Positions 18,988 through 28,010 of a stretch of 64,000 bases of DNA are shown piece by piece. The stretch lies in NCBI GenBank assembly GCA_037482215.1, contig CP148074.1:2604001-2668000 (forward strand), written 5' to 3'. Each line of letters opens with the position of its first letter. Positions within the stretch are counted from its first letter, which is position 1. The position numbers and the translations under genes are program-made. This DNA is from Pseudomonas mendocina (lineage in GTDB: Bacteria; Pseudomonadota; Gammaproteobacteria; Pseudomonadales; Pseudomonadaceae). The notes beneath the pieces are model-generated. The model was not told the origin of the DNA. It made no database searches and saw nothing but the letters and a program-made list of their open reading frames with translations.

Positions 18988-20394
18988 ATGCTCGGATCAG
19001 CATTCTGGCTCACATTTGCCACCTTGCTAGGTCTGTGCCTGGGCTTTGCCCGTGAGCTGCTACTGGTGACGTCTTGGGGCGCTGGCCAACAAAGCGATGC
19101 CTTTCTCATTGCCTTGTTTCTGCCTGAAGCCTTGCGAATGTCACTGGCCGGAGGGCTCCTCAGCGCGGCGGCACTGCCTCTTTTTCTTCAGCGGCAAAGC
19201 AGACAACAAATGCAATGGTTGTCTGCCATGCTTCCCAGCTTGTTCGGACTTGCACTGGCACTGAGCACGGCAATTTATGTGGCGGCCCCCTGGCTGGTCA
19301 AACTGCTCGGCCCAGGTTTAACGGATACCGCAACTGCACAGGCGGCCAGCAACTTGCAGGTATTGGTCTGGTGTATGCCCGGGCTGATGCTGCATGCTGT
19401 TCTCACTATTCCTCTGCATGCTCGTGAACAGTTCTTCCTGGCAGGTTTGGGGTCGCTACTCTTTAACCTGCCGCCAGTCATATATCTGGCCGTTGTTGGG
19501 CCTAACAGTAATCCTACCCACCTCGCATGGAGTTGCTTACTGGGCAGTCTGTTGATGCCACTGGTCCTGTTGCCAGCCGTGTGGACACAAGGCTGGCGCC
19601 CATGGCAGCTGCGCGCGCCAGGTAACGAGCTGCGTGAACTGGCACAACGCATTGGGCCGCTGCTTGCCAGCAATGCTGCCAGCCAAGGACTGACGCTACT
19701 TGAACGCCTCGCAGCCTCGTTGCTGGGCGAAGGCGCCGTCACTTGGGTCAACCTAGCGCGCAAGCTGATCAATCTGCCAATGATTGCCCTGATGAGTCTT
19801 AATCAGGTGCTGCTCAGTATGATGAGTCGCCGCCAGGGCAGTCAGCGTCTGGACAGTCTTAAGCGCGGGATTGAATCAGCCATCCTGCTTACGCTGCCTG
19901 CCGGAGTTGGTCTAGTGGCTGCAGCTCCCGCGTTTGTGACACTCCTGCTGCCCGAGCAAGGCATAGGCTCACCTTTACCTAATCTGCTGGCTTGGTTTGC
20001 GCTGCCATTGGTATTTGGTGCCAGTAACGCGTTGCTTGCCCGCTATGCCTATGCCGATGGTGACACACGCCTGCCTTTGCGTTGCGAATTAACAGGCAGC
20101 GCGGTGAACGCTGGATTGTTACTGGTCTTGCCGCTTGCCATTGGCTTGAGCGGTATTCCTCTGGCCAGCACAGCTGGTGTTATCTGCACCGCGGCACTTC
20201 TGATACATCGGCTGAAACTAGCCCATTTAGTGCACTGGCCTCGTCTGTGCCTGCTCAGCGCCGGACTGCTAACCGTGGCGGCACTGCTCATCTTGCCAAT
20301 CACAAACATCTGGCTGCAGCTCGCGCTTGCAACTGCCATGGGGGCATTAACCCTGGGGACATTAGCCATGTGGCTACGGCCATGGCGTCAGTAG
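18988..20394 (+). CDS. pslK: MurJ/Wzx-like lipid-linked oligosaccharide flippase (PslK-like)
   Basis: A 468-residue polytopic membrane protein of the MOP superfamily, MurJ/MviN branch. About 13-14 hydrophobic segments are visible, and the start region LGFARELLLVTSWGAGQQSD matches the family's conserved R-E/GxGxxxDA pattern. It is the presumed flippase moving the lipid-linked repeat unit to the periplasm. ATG 18988 lies two bases after the pslJ stop; an ATG at 18964 inside pslJ is in frame but would add eight unneeded residues. As MurJ has other homologues in the cell, the psl role rests on operon position. Confidence 0.87.
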   Translation: MLGSAFWLTFATLLGLCLGFARELLLVTSWGAGQQSDAFLIALFLPEALRMSLAGGLLSAAALPLFLQRQSRQQMQWLSAMLPSLFGLALALSTAIYVAAPWLVKLLGPGLTDTATAQAASNLQVLVWCMPGLMLHAVLTIPLHAREQFFLAGLGSLLFNLPPVIYLAVVGPNSNPTHLAWSCLLGSLLMPLVLLPAVWTQGWRPWQLRAPGNELRELAQRIGPLLASNAASQGLTLLERLAASLLGEGAVTWVNLARKLINLPMIALMSLNQVLLSMMSRRQGSQRLDSLKRGIESAILLTLPAGVGLVAAAPAFVTLLLPEQGIGSPLPNLLAWFALPLVFGASNALLARYAYADGDTRLPLRCELTGSAVNAGLLLVLPLAIGLSGIPLASTAGVICTAALLIHRLKLAHLVHWPRLCLLSAGLLTVAALLILPITNIWLQLALATAMGALTLGTLAMWLRPWRQ

Positions 20395-20457
20395 CTCAAC
20401 GGTAACAGGGCACATAAGCGTTAATTTTTTGCACAAGTGGAATGTGGGGATAACAGG

Positions 20458-21507
20458 TTGAAACAGCGCTGGATTCAAATGGATGTCGCACGCGGCATTG
20501 GCATTTTGATTATCGTGTTTGGGCATGGCTGGTTTGTCGCACAGTCACCCGAGGCGCTTTACCCGCTGCTATCAGCCTTTATTCTGCCGTTGTTCTTCTT
20601 TATATCCGGCGTGCTGTTCAAACCTGAACAGCCCTTCGTAGAAATGGCTGTGCGCAAGGCTGATGCATTGCTCAAGCCGTTTTTCGTGACCATGCTCGGC
20701 TACGTCATCGTGCGGGATTTGATCCGTGGCCAGCCACTGCTGCCTGACATCGGCGGTGTGCTTTACGCCAGTGTTGAAACTCTGCCCTGGCAGGCGTTGT
20801 GGTTTCTCCCGCACTTTTGGGCAGCCTTGCTGTTCTCGTGGCTGATACTGCGCCTGATCAAACGCCTGGAATTGTCGCTGACATCAAGCTGCCTGCTGCT
20901 GGCAACGCTGCTTGGCTTGGGCATTCTGACATTAAAAGCTTTCTGGCAAGTGCCGGTGACGTTTGGCGGCACGCACTATCTACTGCCAGGCTTGCCCTTC
21001 AGCATCGATGTGACGCTGATCAGCAGCGCGTTTTTCATGCTCGGGTATGTATTGCGCGATGTTCTGCGTAGCCACCGCAGCTCAGTGGTGACATTGCTGA
21101 TTGCCGTTGCCATCACCGCGGCTACTTTTGCCTACCAACCTGTGGTGATGGATCTGGCTCAGCGCCGTTACGATCACTGGCTGCTGACGACCGTGCAGGC
21201 ACTCAGCGGAGTTTATATCTGCTGGGCGCTGGCTGGGGTGATGATGAAACTCAACTGGCTGGGCAAGCTGATGACATACATTGGCCAGTCAACCCTGATT
21301 CTGCTGATCTTCCATGGCGAGATTCAGCACAAGAGCTTTGCATTACTCAAACACCTTGGCCTGCCTGAGGCGGCAGCCGCTGGAGTCGCTTTCGTCATCG
21401 CCGTGGTGGTTCCGCTGATCATTGCGGAAGTGTTCAAGCGTGTGGCGCTGCTGCGGGCGCTGTACTTTCCGTTTCCCGTCCGTAAAGCCGCGCGGCCCGC
21501 CTCTTAA
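20458..21507 (+). CDS. pslL: Acyltransferase family 3 membrane protein (PslL-like)
   Basis: The product, about 349 residues, has ten hydrophobic segments. It opens with the acyltransferase-3 pattern RWIQMDVARGIGILIIVFGH, whose GH...R-like features mark the family. It is expected to O-acetylate a polysaccharide; the P. aeruginosa homologue PslL is reported as dispensable for Psl. The start is uncertain: TTG 20458 gives the family-like N-terminus (M)KQRWIQ with GGGGA upstream, GTG 20437 would add seven residues, and ATG 20479 would shorten it. It is the last gene of the psl-type block, as no pslM, pslN or pslO homologue follows. Confidence 0.8.
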   Translation: MKQRWIQMDVARGIGILIIVFGHGWFVAQSPEALYPLLSAFILPLFFFISGVLFKPEQPFVEMAVRKADALLKPFFVTMLGYVIVRDLIRGQPLLPDIGGVLYASVETLPWQALWFLPHFWAALLFSWLILRLIKRLELSLTSSCLLLATLLGLGILTLKAFWQVPVTFGGTHYLLPGLPFSIDVTLISSAFFMLGYVLRDVLRSHRSSVVTLLIAVAITAATFAYQPVVMDLAQRRYDHWLLTTVQALSGVYICWALAGVMMKLNWLGKLMTYIGQSTLILLIFHGEIQHKSFALLKHLGLPEAAAAGVAFVIAVVVPLIIAEVFKRVALLRALYFPFPVRKAARPAS

Positions 21508-21523
21508 TCGCGAGACACGCATT

Positions 21524-21556
21524 GCCACAGAAAAGCCCCTGGGCCTTTACTGTGGC
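21524..21556 (+). terminator. Hairpin after the psl-type operon
   Basis: Outer arms GCCACAG and CTGTGGC enclose a second nearly complementary pair (AAAGCCC-type and GGCCTTT). It is a long stable hairpin directly after the last psl gene but lacks a T-tract, so it may be a 3'-end stabiliser or an imperfect terminator. Confidence 0.5.
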
Positions 21557-21736
21557 AGTCACCTGAGTTGACCCAACGCGCATTGCCTTAAGAACACAGG
21601 CATTGCGCGTATTTCTCCTGTCGTCTCCCCCCCTGTAACCCGTCATCAATGGCGTGCTACTCAACAGCTAAACCCCCCATTCCAGACAGCTTTAGGCATA
21701 TCAACGCCTGTTCGATGAGAAAAGGTTGCATTCGAT

Positions 21737-21755
21737 AATGTTACATTATAACGTT
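21737..21755 (+). promoter_or_regulatory. Fur-family operator, best match Zur box, before the metallophore operon
   Basis: AATGTTACATTATAACGTT agrees at 16 of 18 fixed positions with the E. coli-type Zur core AATGTTATANTATAACATT. An overlapping perfect 7-1-7 palindrome, ATAATGT-T-ACATTAT, occupies 21735-21749. Agreement with the Fur box GATAATGATAATCATTATC is poorer (12 of 19). TTGCAT at 21726 and TATAAC at 21747 could be -35 and -10 elements with a short 15-base spacer, so occupancy would block RNA polymerase. This implies repression in zinc-replete cells. The remaining bases of 21557-21885 contain no gene that I can support. Confidence 0.55.
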
Positions 21756-21885
21756 TTAAGAATAACAGCTAGCGGTAGTGGCAATTACCGCATTTAGCAC
21801 AGGGATAGGTGCATGAGAATGGAAAGTCTCCTTAAGCCGAACTCCCGCTGATTCCTCTTAATCGCTAATGAAAGAAGGTATTCAC

Positions 21886-24048
21886 ATGCGTGTTCGAGCG
21901 ACACCCCAACGCCCTTTGCAGCACAGCCTTTTGGCCAGTGTGGTTGCTGCATCAATCGGTCTCAATCCGGCTTATGCAGATGATGAGCCAACAGCCGAAG
22001 TCATGGATCTGGGTGCAGTGACGGTCACCGCTCCGCTGAACAATGCCTTTGAGGTCAATGCCGGAGCGTTCGGGGCTAAGGACACCATGGAAGTCCCCCT
22101 TGCGATTCAGAGCTACAGCGCAAAGCACATCAGTGAAACCTCTCCGCGTACAGTCAAGGATGTACTCGCGCTTGATCCTTCAGTGCTCAACTCCTCATAC
22201 GGCGGCGGCTTCGATAACTTCCGCCTGCGCGGCTTTGCGATGGATAACTTCAACACAATTCGCCGCGACGGCCTGGCCTTGGCGCCGCACTACGATATGC
22301 CACTGGAGTTGGTCGAGCGCGTTGACGTACTCAAAGGCCCGTCAGGGTTTCTGTATGGCTTCAACTCGCCAGGCGGAACCATTAACTACATCCCCAAGCG
22401 ACCTACCCTGCAGCCCTTCACAACAGTCAGCTTACAAGGCACGTCATTGCTGGGACGCTACGTGGCGGTGGATACCAGCAACAGTCTGGCCGATGATGCC
22501 ATTGGCTACCGGCTCAATGCCGGTTACGAGAAGATCGGCGACTTCAACCACTTCGGTGATCTAGAGCGCAAGTTTGTGGGTTTGGCCACGGACTTCCGCT
22601 TCAGTGACCGCGCCCTCCTGCAGCTGAATACCGACTGGGCCTGGAAGAGCGCCATGTCAGACCCAATCCTGCGGGCGGATCAAAGCAAGCGGGCCAATCC
22701 GTTGGATCCTTCCAGCTATGTTCGGCCGCCCCATGTTGATCGCCGCGACGCCCTTTCGCCCTCCTGGTATCGCCACAAAACCGAGGCATTTAACCTGGAG
22801 GCCAAGTTCGACTACCTGATCAATGATGACTGGACCTCAGTCACGCAGGCCAACTACTCCCGCGTTGAGCGCCACGGGGGCTACGTAGACCTCTTTGATA
22901 TTCAACCCAATGGTGATATCGGCTACGCGGATCTGTACCAGTCACGTGGGGAGGTGTTCAGCACCTGGTCACTGCAAACCTATCTGGCAGGCAAAATCTC
23001 AACCGGCAGCATTTTCCATGACTTGTTCTTCGGCACCTCGTACCGACAATTCCATGACAACAGCCCCTACTGGGACTTTGTGGAAAGTGGTGGTGACATA
23101 GGCGTCGGCGATATATCCGTCGGCAATATCCGCAACCCTACTCAACCTGATCGCTGGCATTTCGGTCATGAAAATGACACCGAGTTTAAATCCAGCATTC
23201 GCGAAACCTCAGTGTTTGCCAGCGACTTGATCACGCTAACCGACCAGTTTCAGGTCCTGCTTGGCGGGCGCTATATCTGGTACAAAGCCCACGACCTGTC
23301 TGCAGGCGCGCTGCCTCAAGACGAGAGTGTCTTTGTTCCGACCGGTGCGCTGATCTATCGCCCTGTTGAGAGCCTGATGACCTACATCAGCTACTCCAAA
23401 GGCTTCGAGAAAGGCGATTACGCCCCTTACAACGCCAACAATGCTAACCACCCTACGGATGCGATTGAGTCAGAGCAGTACGAGATAGGCTTAAAAGCGG
23501 ATCTCAATGACAGTCTCAACGTGGGCTTGGCCGTTTTTGAAATTAAACGCGACGCCAGCTACCTGAATCTCAATAACGACTTTGTCAGCAATGGCCGCTT
23601 CCAGCACCGTGGCGTTGAGCTTAACGCCACGGCAAAAGTCACCCAAGGCCTGACCATGATGGGCAACGCAGCCTACCTGGATACAGAGCTTAAGGAGGTA
23701 ACTGACGACACCACCCGTGGCAAACGCAGTGAGGGTGTGCCCCGTTGGAAAGGCGCACTGGGGGCGCGCTACGCGTTCGAATCCGTTCCTCAGCTGTCAG
23801 TCGACAGTACAGTGAGTTACGTCGGCAGTCGTCCTGTGGATGCGCAAAACAGCGGTTATATCTCCAGCTACAGCCTGTGGGATGCAGGCATTAGCTATGA
23901 GACAAAAATCGAAAGCGTGCCCACCACATTCCGCTTGCAAGCCAAGAACCTGACGAACAAGTACTACTACTCCGGCGTTTACTACAGCGGCGGCCTTGAG
24001 GTTGGGCGCGGGCGGGAGATTTTCCTCTCAACCAAGTTCAGCTTCTAG
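21886..24048 (+). CDS. TonB-dependent metallophore receptor
   Basis: A 720-residue outer-membrane receptor. The signal peptide ends near ANPAYA-like LNPAYADD, and a possible TonB box lies in MDLGAVTVTA. The plug domain has the family pattern RVDVLKGPSGFLYGFNSPGG. The 22-strand barrel ends in the aromatic terminus STKFSF. The class is that of TonB siderophore receptors (ferrichrome/FpvA-like), but the ligand is not readable. ATG 21886 is preferred because AGAAGGT lies six bases upstream; ATG 21868 would place a short extension before the signal peptide. It stands about 130 bases downstream of the Zur-like operator and heads an operon of PLP enzymes, suggesting that it imports the metal complex made by that operon. 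Confidence 0.92.
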   Translation: MRVRATPQRPLQHSLLASVVAASIGLNPAYADDEPTAEVMDLGAVTVTAPLNNAFEVNAGAFGAKDTMEVPLAIQSYSAKHISETSPRTVKDVLALDPSVLNSSYGGGFDNFRLRGFAMDNFNTIRRDGLALAPHYDMPLELVERVDVLKGPSGFLYGFNSPGGTINYIPKRPTLQPFTTVSLQGTSLLGRYVAVDTSNSLADDAIGYRLNAGYEKIGDFNHFGDLERKFVGLATDFRFSDRALLQLNTDWAWKSAMSDPILRADQSKRANPLDPSSYVRPPHVDRRDALSPSWYRHKTEAFNLEAKFDYLINDDWTSVTQANYSRVERHGGYVDLFDIQPNGDIGYADLYQSRGEVFSTWSLQTYLAGKISTGSIFHDLFFGTSYRQFHDNSPYWDFVESGGDIGVGDISVGNIRNPTQPDRWHFGHENDTEFKSSIRETSVFASDLITLTDQFQVLLGGRYIWYKAHDLSAGALPQDESVFVPTGALIYRPVESLMTYISYSKGFEKGDYAPYNANNANHPTDAIESEQYEIGLKADLNDSLNVGLAVFEIKRDASYLNLNNDFVSNGRFQHRGVELNATAKVTQGLTMMGNAAYLDTELKEVTDDTTRGKRSEGVPRWKGALGARYAFESVPQLSVDSTVSYVGSRPVDAQNSGYISSYSLWDAGISYETKIESVPTTFRLQAKNLTNKYYYSGVYYSGGLEVGRGREIFLSTKFSF

Positions 24049-24074
24049 CGGCGTACAGACCCGAGGGGCAGCCA

Positions 24075-24194
24075 ATGCGAAAACGCCTAGCGGTTATCGC
24101 CCCGCCCCATCCTCTCCCAGAGGTGAACCTCGCCCTAAACAGCCCGTTGGTGAACATCAGCGAGCCTCAACCTGTGCATTGGGTGCAGCCATGA
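24075..24194 (+). CDS. Small ORF (39 codons) coupled to the decarboxylase gene
   Basis: An ATG at 24075 with a strong Shine-Dalgarno element (CGAGGGG, spacing about 6) opens a 39-residue frame. It begins MRKRLAVIAPPHPLPEV, is proline-rich, and ends HWVQP. Its stop overlaps the ATG of the decarboxylase gene in ATGA, whereas that gene's own ribosome binding site is weak. This suggests translational coupling, so the peptide may be only a coupling leader. A functional peptide, even a modified precursor, cannot be excluded. No family is recognised. Confidence 0.45.
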   Translation: MRKRLAVIAPPHPLPEVNLALNSPLVNISEPQPVHWVQP

Positions 24195-25573
24195 ACTGTG
24201 AAATGCGTGAAGACCTAGGTCGTGTTTCTCCACCTACAGTGAGCAAACCTCTTCCTGCCCACCAGCATCCATTGATAGGCCGTTTACTGGGCGAACACCA
24301 CCGCCGACTCAACGAGCTGGTGCAAGGGTTAGGCTCTCCGCTGCATGTTGTATTGCCTCAGGTGTTCGATGAGAACCTAGCGCGCATGCAACGTGTGCTC
24401 GACACACACCATTTGCAAAGCACCATCCTTTTCGCCAAAAAAGCCAATAAGGCAGACTGTTTTGCCCGTGCAGCAGCCGAACGCCATAGTGGAATCGACG
24501 TCGCCAGCAGTGGCGAACTCAGCAAAGCCCTCAGCGCCGGTGTACGGGGCGATCGCATAGGCCTGTCTGGGCCGGATAAGCCAGAACGCCTGCTTAAAGA
24601 AGCCCTGCTTCACGGGTGCCTGATTTCAGTCGACTCGGTAAATGAGTTGCAGCGCCTGACGCTGATCGCTGCAAACCTGAACCAGCGCGCGCGGACTTTA
24701 TTACGTTGGCGCCCGGAAAGTGAGGCCAAGAGCCGGTTTGGCCACAGTGAGGAGGAGCTCAATCAGAGCGTCCTGCTGTGCCTTGCCAATCCTTCGACCA
24801 TCGAGCTGCAAGGGTTCTCCTTCCACCTCAGTGGCTATGGCCTTGCCGAGCGAGCGACTTGTACCAGCCGGGCTATCGACTTATGCCTCCAAGCACGAGC
24901 ACTGGGACTCGTCACCTGCAACCGAGTCGATATCGGCGGCGGGCTACCGGTCCAGTATGTTTCTGCCCAGCATTGGAACCGATTCCTGCAACACGACCAT
25001 CGCACTCATTACCACGCCAATAAATCATTCTCAGGTTTCTACCCCTACGGCAGTGAGATTGCCGGAGCCAACGCGCTGGAAGCATTGCTTCAAGCCCCCA
25101 CCCAGCAAGGGAGTCTGGCGCACAAGCTGCGTCACAACGGTATCCATCTGATTATTGAACCAGGCCGCGCACTACTGGATCAGGCCGGGCTGACCTTGTT
25201 CAACATTCTGGGCAGTAAACAACGCAGCGATTACTCAATCATCACCGTTGAAGGCAGCAGCCTGAGTCTTTCCGAACAATGGTTTAACAGCGAATACTTG
25301 CCTGACCCTGTGTTACTGGGAGAGCCCTGCGGCTCAGCCTTCAATGCCTGCGTAGGCGGGTCTACCTGCCTGGACAGCGACATGGTTAGTTGGCGCAAAG
25401 TCCCCTTTTCGCGCCCTGTTCTGCCTGGTGAAAAGCTCGTTTACATCAACACGGCGGGCTATCAAATGGACTCTAACGAGTCCGCTTTCCACGACGCAGC
25501 GATTCCCCGAAAAGTCGTCATTGAACTCGACCCGCACGACCACTCGATGCACTGGCGACTGGACGATATTTAA
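24191..25573 (+). CDS. Type III-fold PLP-dependent decarboxylase-like enzyme (possibly Y4yA family)
   Basis: The 460-residue product has the alanine-racemase/DAP-decarboxylase barrel. The PLP lysine is in FAKKANKAD (Lys84, at the position of YAVKAN). The phosphate-binding VDIGGGLP is followed by IIEPGRALLDQAG, with the active-site cysteine in CLDSDMV and a late NTAGYQM in place of GAY. These features mark the ornithine/diaminopimelate decarboxylase group, and I associate the details with the Y4yA family. In this operon it could decarboxylate a diaminopropionate-derived intermediate or a diamino acid. An N-terminal extension of about 50 residues precedes the barrel. The start is ATG 24191, coupled to the preceding small ORF. 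Confidence 0.82.
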   Translation: MNCEMREDLGRVSPPTVSKPLPAHQHPLIGRLLGEHHRRLNELVQGLGSPLHVVLPQVFDENLARMQRVLDTHHLQSTILFAKKANKADCFARAAAERHSGIDVASSGELSKALSAGVRGDRIGLSGPDKPERLLKEALLHGCLISVDSVNELQRLTLIAANLNQRARTLLRWRPESEAKSRFGHSEEELNQSVLLCLANPSTIELQGFSFHLSGYGLAERATCTSRAIDLCLQARALGLVTCNRVDIGGGLPVQYVSAQHWNRFLQHDHRTHYHANKSFSGFYPYGSEIAGANALEALLQAPTQQGSLAHKLRHNGIHLIIEPGRALLDQAGLTLFNILGSKQRSDYSIITVEGSSLSLSEQWFNSEYLPDPVLLGEPCGSAFNACVGGSTCLDSDMVSWRKVPFSRPVLPGEKLVYINTAGYQMDSNESAFHDAAIPRKVVIELDPHDHSMHWRLDDI

Positions 25574-25607
25574 GCCTGCTTTAAACCGCCAAACGGAGGC
25601 GAATGCC

Positions 25608-26609
25608 ATGGAGCACTCCGCTCATAGATATGGAAATAAAGGGGAACTTTGGTTGCTCTCACAGTCCGACTTGGAAGTCTTGGGCACCGAATACACGCAC
25701 GTACTCAAGGTCGTTGAAGAGGCTCTCATCGCGCTGCGCACTGGCGAATCAATCAATCCCCTAAAAACCATTGTTCAACCTGCTGATCAACGCTCAATTG
25801 GCTACTCAATGGTTGGTCGCGACGGTTCGAGTCAAACACTCGGGTTCAAGGTTGTGTACGAGTTCGACCCGCAACGTAACCGCGACGCTTATCGCTTTCA
25901 CTCATTTATTTTTCTGTGCGATGACAGCACTGGCGAACCAATCGCCATGATGGATGTTGTCAAACTTGGGCCTCTGCGCACCTCAGCCACATCAGCACTA
26001 ATGGCCCGTGCGGCGCATCCGCAGGCGAAATCCGCGCTTGTGGTCGGCACCGGGGTTCAGGGGCAGATTGCGTTGCCAATGCTGCTTGCCGCCTTACCGG
26101 GGCTTGAGCGCCTGATGGTTTATGGCAACTATCGTGATGGGGTAAAGGCTGTACAGGCTGAAGTCAGCCGGTTATATCCGCAGCGTCAGGTTGAGGATGT
26201 AGAGGACCTACAACAAGCTGCAGGCCAAGCAGACATCATCATCGGTGCTTCAGGGCTCACCTCAAAGCTGCAAGTTCATCGGGCCTGGATGAAGCCCGGA
26301 GCCGTCGCCATTCTGCTGGGTTACGGTATCGACGCTGACGTTTTACATGAGGCTGACTATCGAATTGCCACAGATATCGAGCAGATGAAAGTCACCTGCG
26401 GCGATTTGTGCAAGGCTGACGGCAGCATTCCTCCAGTGGATGCAGAACTACCCGACATCCTCAGCGGCCAAGCACTGGCACGACGTAATCCAACTGATGT
26501 GGTGTTTGCCTACAACAGCGGCATGGTTGTCACCGATGTAGCCCTGGGTCGGTATCTGGCGGAACTGGCTCTGGCGCAGAACCGCGGTGTGAGGGTCAAG
26601 CTATGGTGA
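25608..26609 (+). CDS. SbnB-like / ornithine cyclodeaminase family dehydrogenase
   Basis: The 333-residue enzyme belongs to the ornithine cyclodeaminase / mu-crystallin superfamily. It has the substrate-side motif GPLRTSATSAL (121-131) and the NAD-binding glycine motif GTGVQG (147-152). SbnB of Staphylococcus oxidises N-(1-amino-1-carboxyethyl)-glutamate to release L-2,3-diaminopropionate, and it works with SbnA. An SbnA-like gene is present in this operon, so the same pair reaction is the best inference. ATG 25608 is supported by GGAGG eight bases upstream; longer in-frame starts inside the decarboxylase gene are not. Plain ornithine cyclodeaminase or an imine reductase remain alternatives. 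Confidence 0.85.
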   Translation: MEHSAHRYGNKGELWLLSQSDLEVLGTEYTHVLKVVEEALIALRTGESINPLKTIVQPADQRSIGYSMVGRDGSSQTLGFKVVYEFDPQRNRDAYRFHSFIFLCDDSTGEPIAMMDVVKLGPLRTSATSALMARAAHPQAKSALVVGTGVQGQIALPMLLAALPGLERLMVYGNYRDGVKAVQAEVSRLYPQRQVEDVEDLQQAAGQADIIIGASGLTSKLQVHRAWMKPGAVAILLGYGIDADVLHEADYRIATDIEQMKVTCGDLCKADGSIPPVDAELPDILSGQALARRNPTDVVFAYNSGMVVTDVALGRYLAELALAQNRGVRVKLW

Positions 26610-27997
26610 GCACAACCCAACAACGCGGCTGGCACAGTGAAGTCCGGGCAATTTGGTGGCTTGCCTTACCCCTCATTCTGACCAACTTCGCGCATGTAGC
26701 CGTAACAACCATTGATATCATTGTGCTGGGCAGCCTTGGAGCCCGAGAGCTGGCAGCTGGCGGCCTGGCCATTGCTTTGTTCAACCAGTTGCGAACGATG
26801 GGCACCGGCCTGGTAACCAGTGTCAGCAACCTGGTTGCTGAAGCACAAGCCCGCGACGACCAGGCCCGTATACGCCAGCTACTTGTAGCAGGGATGTTTT
26901 GGGCGACCGTTTCTGGTCTGGCCTTCATTGTGCTTTTACTGGCATTGGAACAACCCCTGATCTGGGTTGGCCAAGAGCCGGATATCGCAGCCTTGACCTT
27001 CGAATACTTATTGCTCGCAGCCCCCGGCTTGCTGCCCTGCCTGTGGTTCCAAACCCTTAGGCACTTCACGGTAGGCCTCAAATACCCTGGCCCATTACTG
27101 GCGATCACACTGATATCAATCGGTTTGACGGCCTTCCTGAACTACAGCCTGGTGTTTGGAAAGTTTGGCATGCCAGCGCTGGGTTTCATTGGCGTTGCGT
27201 TAACAACATCGGTGGTATTTCTACTGTCGTTTCTGATGTTCCTGATCGTGGTGATCAAGAACAAACGGCTGGCACCGTATTTCTCCCTGCCTGAGCTACG
27301 GTGGTCATCCGCAGCGGTACGTGATGTTTGGAAGCTCGGCCTGCCAATCGCCGGAACCTATGCATCCGAAGCAGGATTTTTCACCGTACTGACGCTGCTA
27401 ATCGGTCTTTTGGGTGTCGAGGCGTTGGCCGCTCAAACGGTGCTAAACCAGATCATTTATATCGTTTTCATGATCTCGGCAGGCATCTCACATGCAGCGT
27501 CAATCCACATCAGTGAAGCCTGTGGGATTGCTGATTACGCTCGCGCGAAAAAACTGGGTTACATCGCCATCGGGCTCGGCGTAGCAAGCATGCTGATTGT
27601 TGCAGTGCCCTACTTGCTTGTACCGAACACCCTCGTCAGTTGGTTTATCTCAGCCGATCAACGCACCAATGCAGCCACATTTAGCCTTGCGGTCTCAGGC
27701 CTGCTGATTGCCGCAGTACTCCAGATTTTTGATGCCAGCCAGAACATAGGCAACGGTATTTTGCGTGGCACCGGCGATACCGCCGGCCCATTTCGCATTT
27801 CCCTGCTCGGCTACTGGCTTGTCGGGCTGCCCTGCGCATACCTGCTTGGATTTCTGACAGGCTTCGGCATCTACGGCGTTTGGATGGGTCAAGCCATCGG
27901 TTTGGCCGCGACAGCCGTTCTGCTGGGCGTTTCATTTCATCAGCGCATCACAGACCTTCGGCGGCAGGAAACCTCACCTGCCGCCAGCGGACAATGA
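26603..27997 (+). CDS. MATE family efflux transporter
   Basis: A 464-residue inner-membrane protein with twelve hydrophobic segments and MatE repeats. The N-terminal ALPLILTNFAHVAVTTIDII and the mid-protein GLPIAGTYASEAGFF carry the family pattern. MATE proteins export small cationic or zwitterionic molecules using Na+ or H+ gradients. In this operon it is the obvious candidate to export the metallophore produced by the adjacent enzymes. The gene overlaps the SbnB-like gene by seven bases, with ATG 26603 inside the latter's last codons. Confidence 0.92.
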   Translation: MVSTTQQRGWHSEVRAIWWLALPLILTNFAHVAVTTIDIIVLGSLGARELAAGGLAIALFNQLRTMGTGLVTSVSNLVAEAQARDDQARIRQLLVAGMFWATVSGLAFIVLLLALEQPLIWVGQEPDIAALTFEYLLLAAPGLLPCLWFQTLRHFTVGLKYPGPLLAITLISIGLTAFLNYSLVFGKFGMPALGFIGVALTTSVVFLLSFLMFLIVVIKNKRLAPYFSLPELRWSSAAVRDVWKLGLPIAGTYASEAGFFTVLTLLIGLLGVEALAAQTVLNQIIYIVFMISAGISHAASIHISEACGIADYARAKKLGYIAIGLGVASMLIVAVPYLLVPNTLVSWFISADQRTNAATFSLAVSGLLIAAVLQIFDASQNIGNGILRGTGDTAGPFRISLLGYWLVGLPCAYLLGFLTGFGIYGVWMGQAIGLAATAVLLGVSFHQRITDLRRQETSPAASGQ

Positions 27998-28010
27998 GGA
28001 AGGAATCAGC

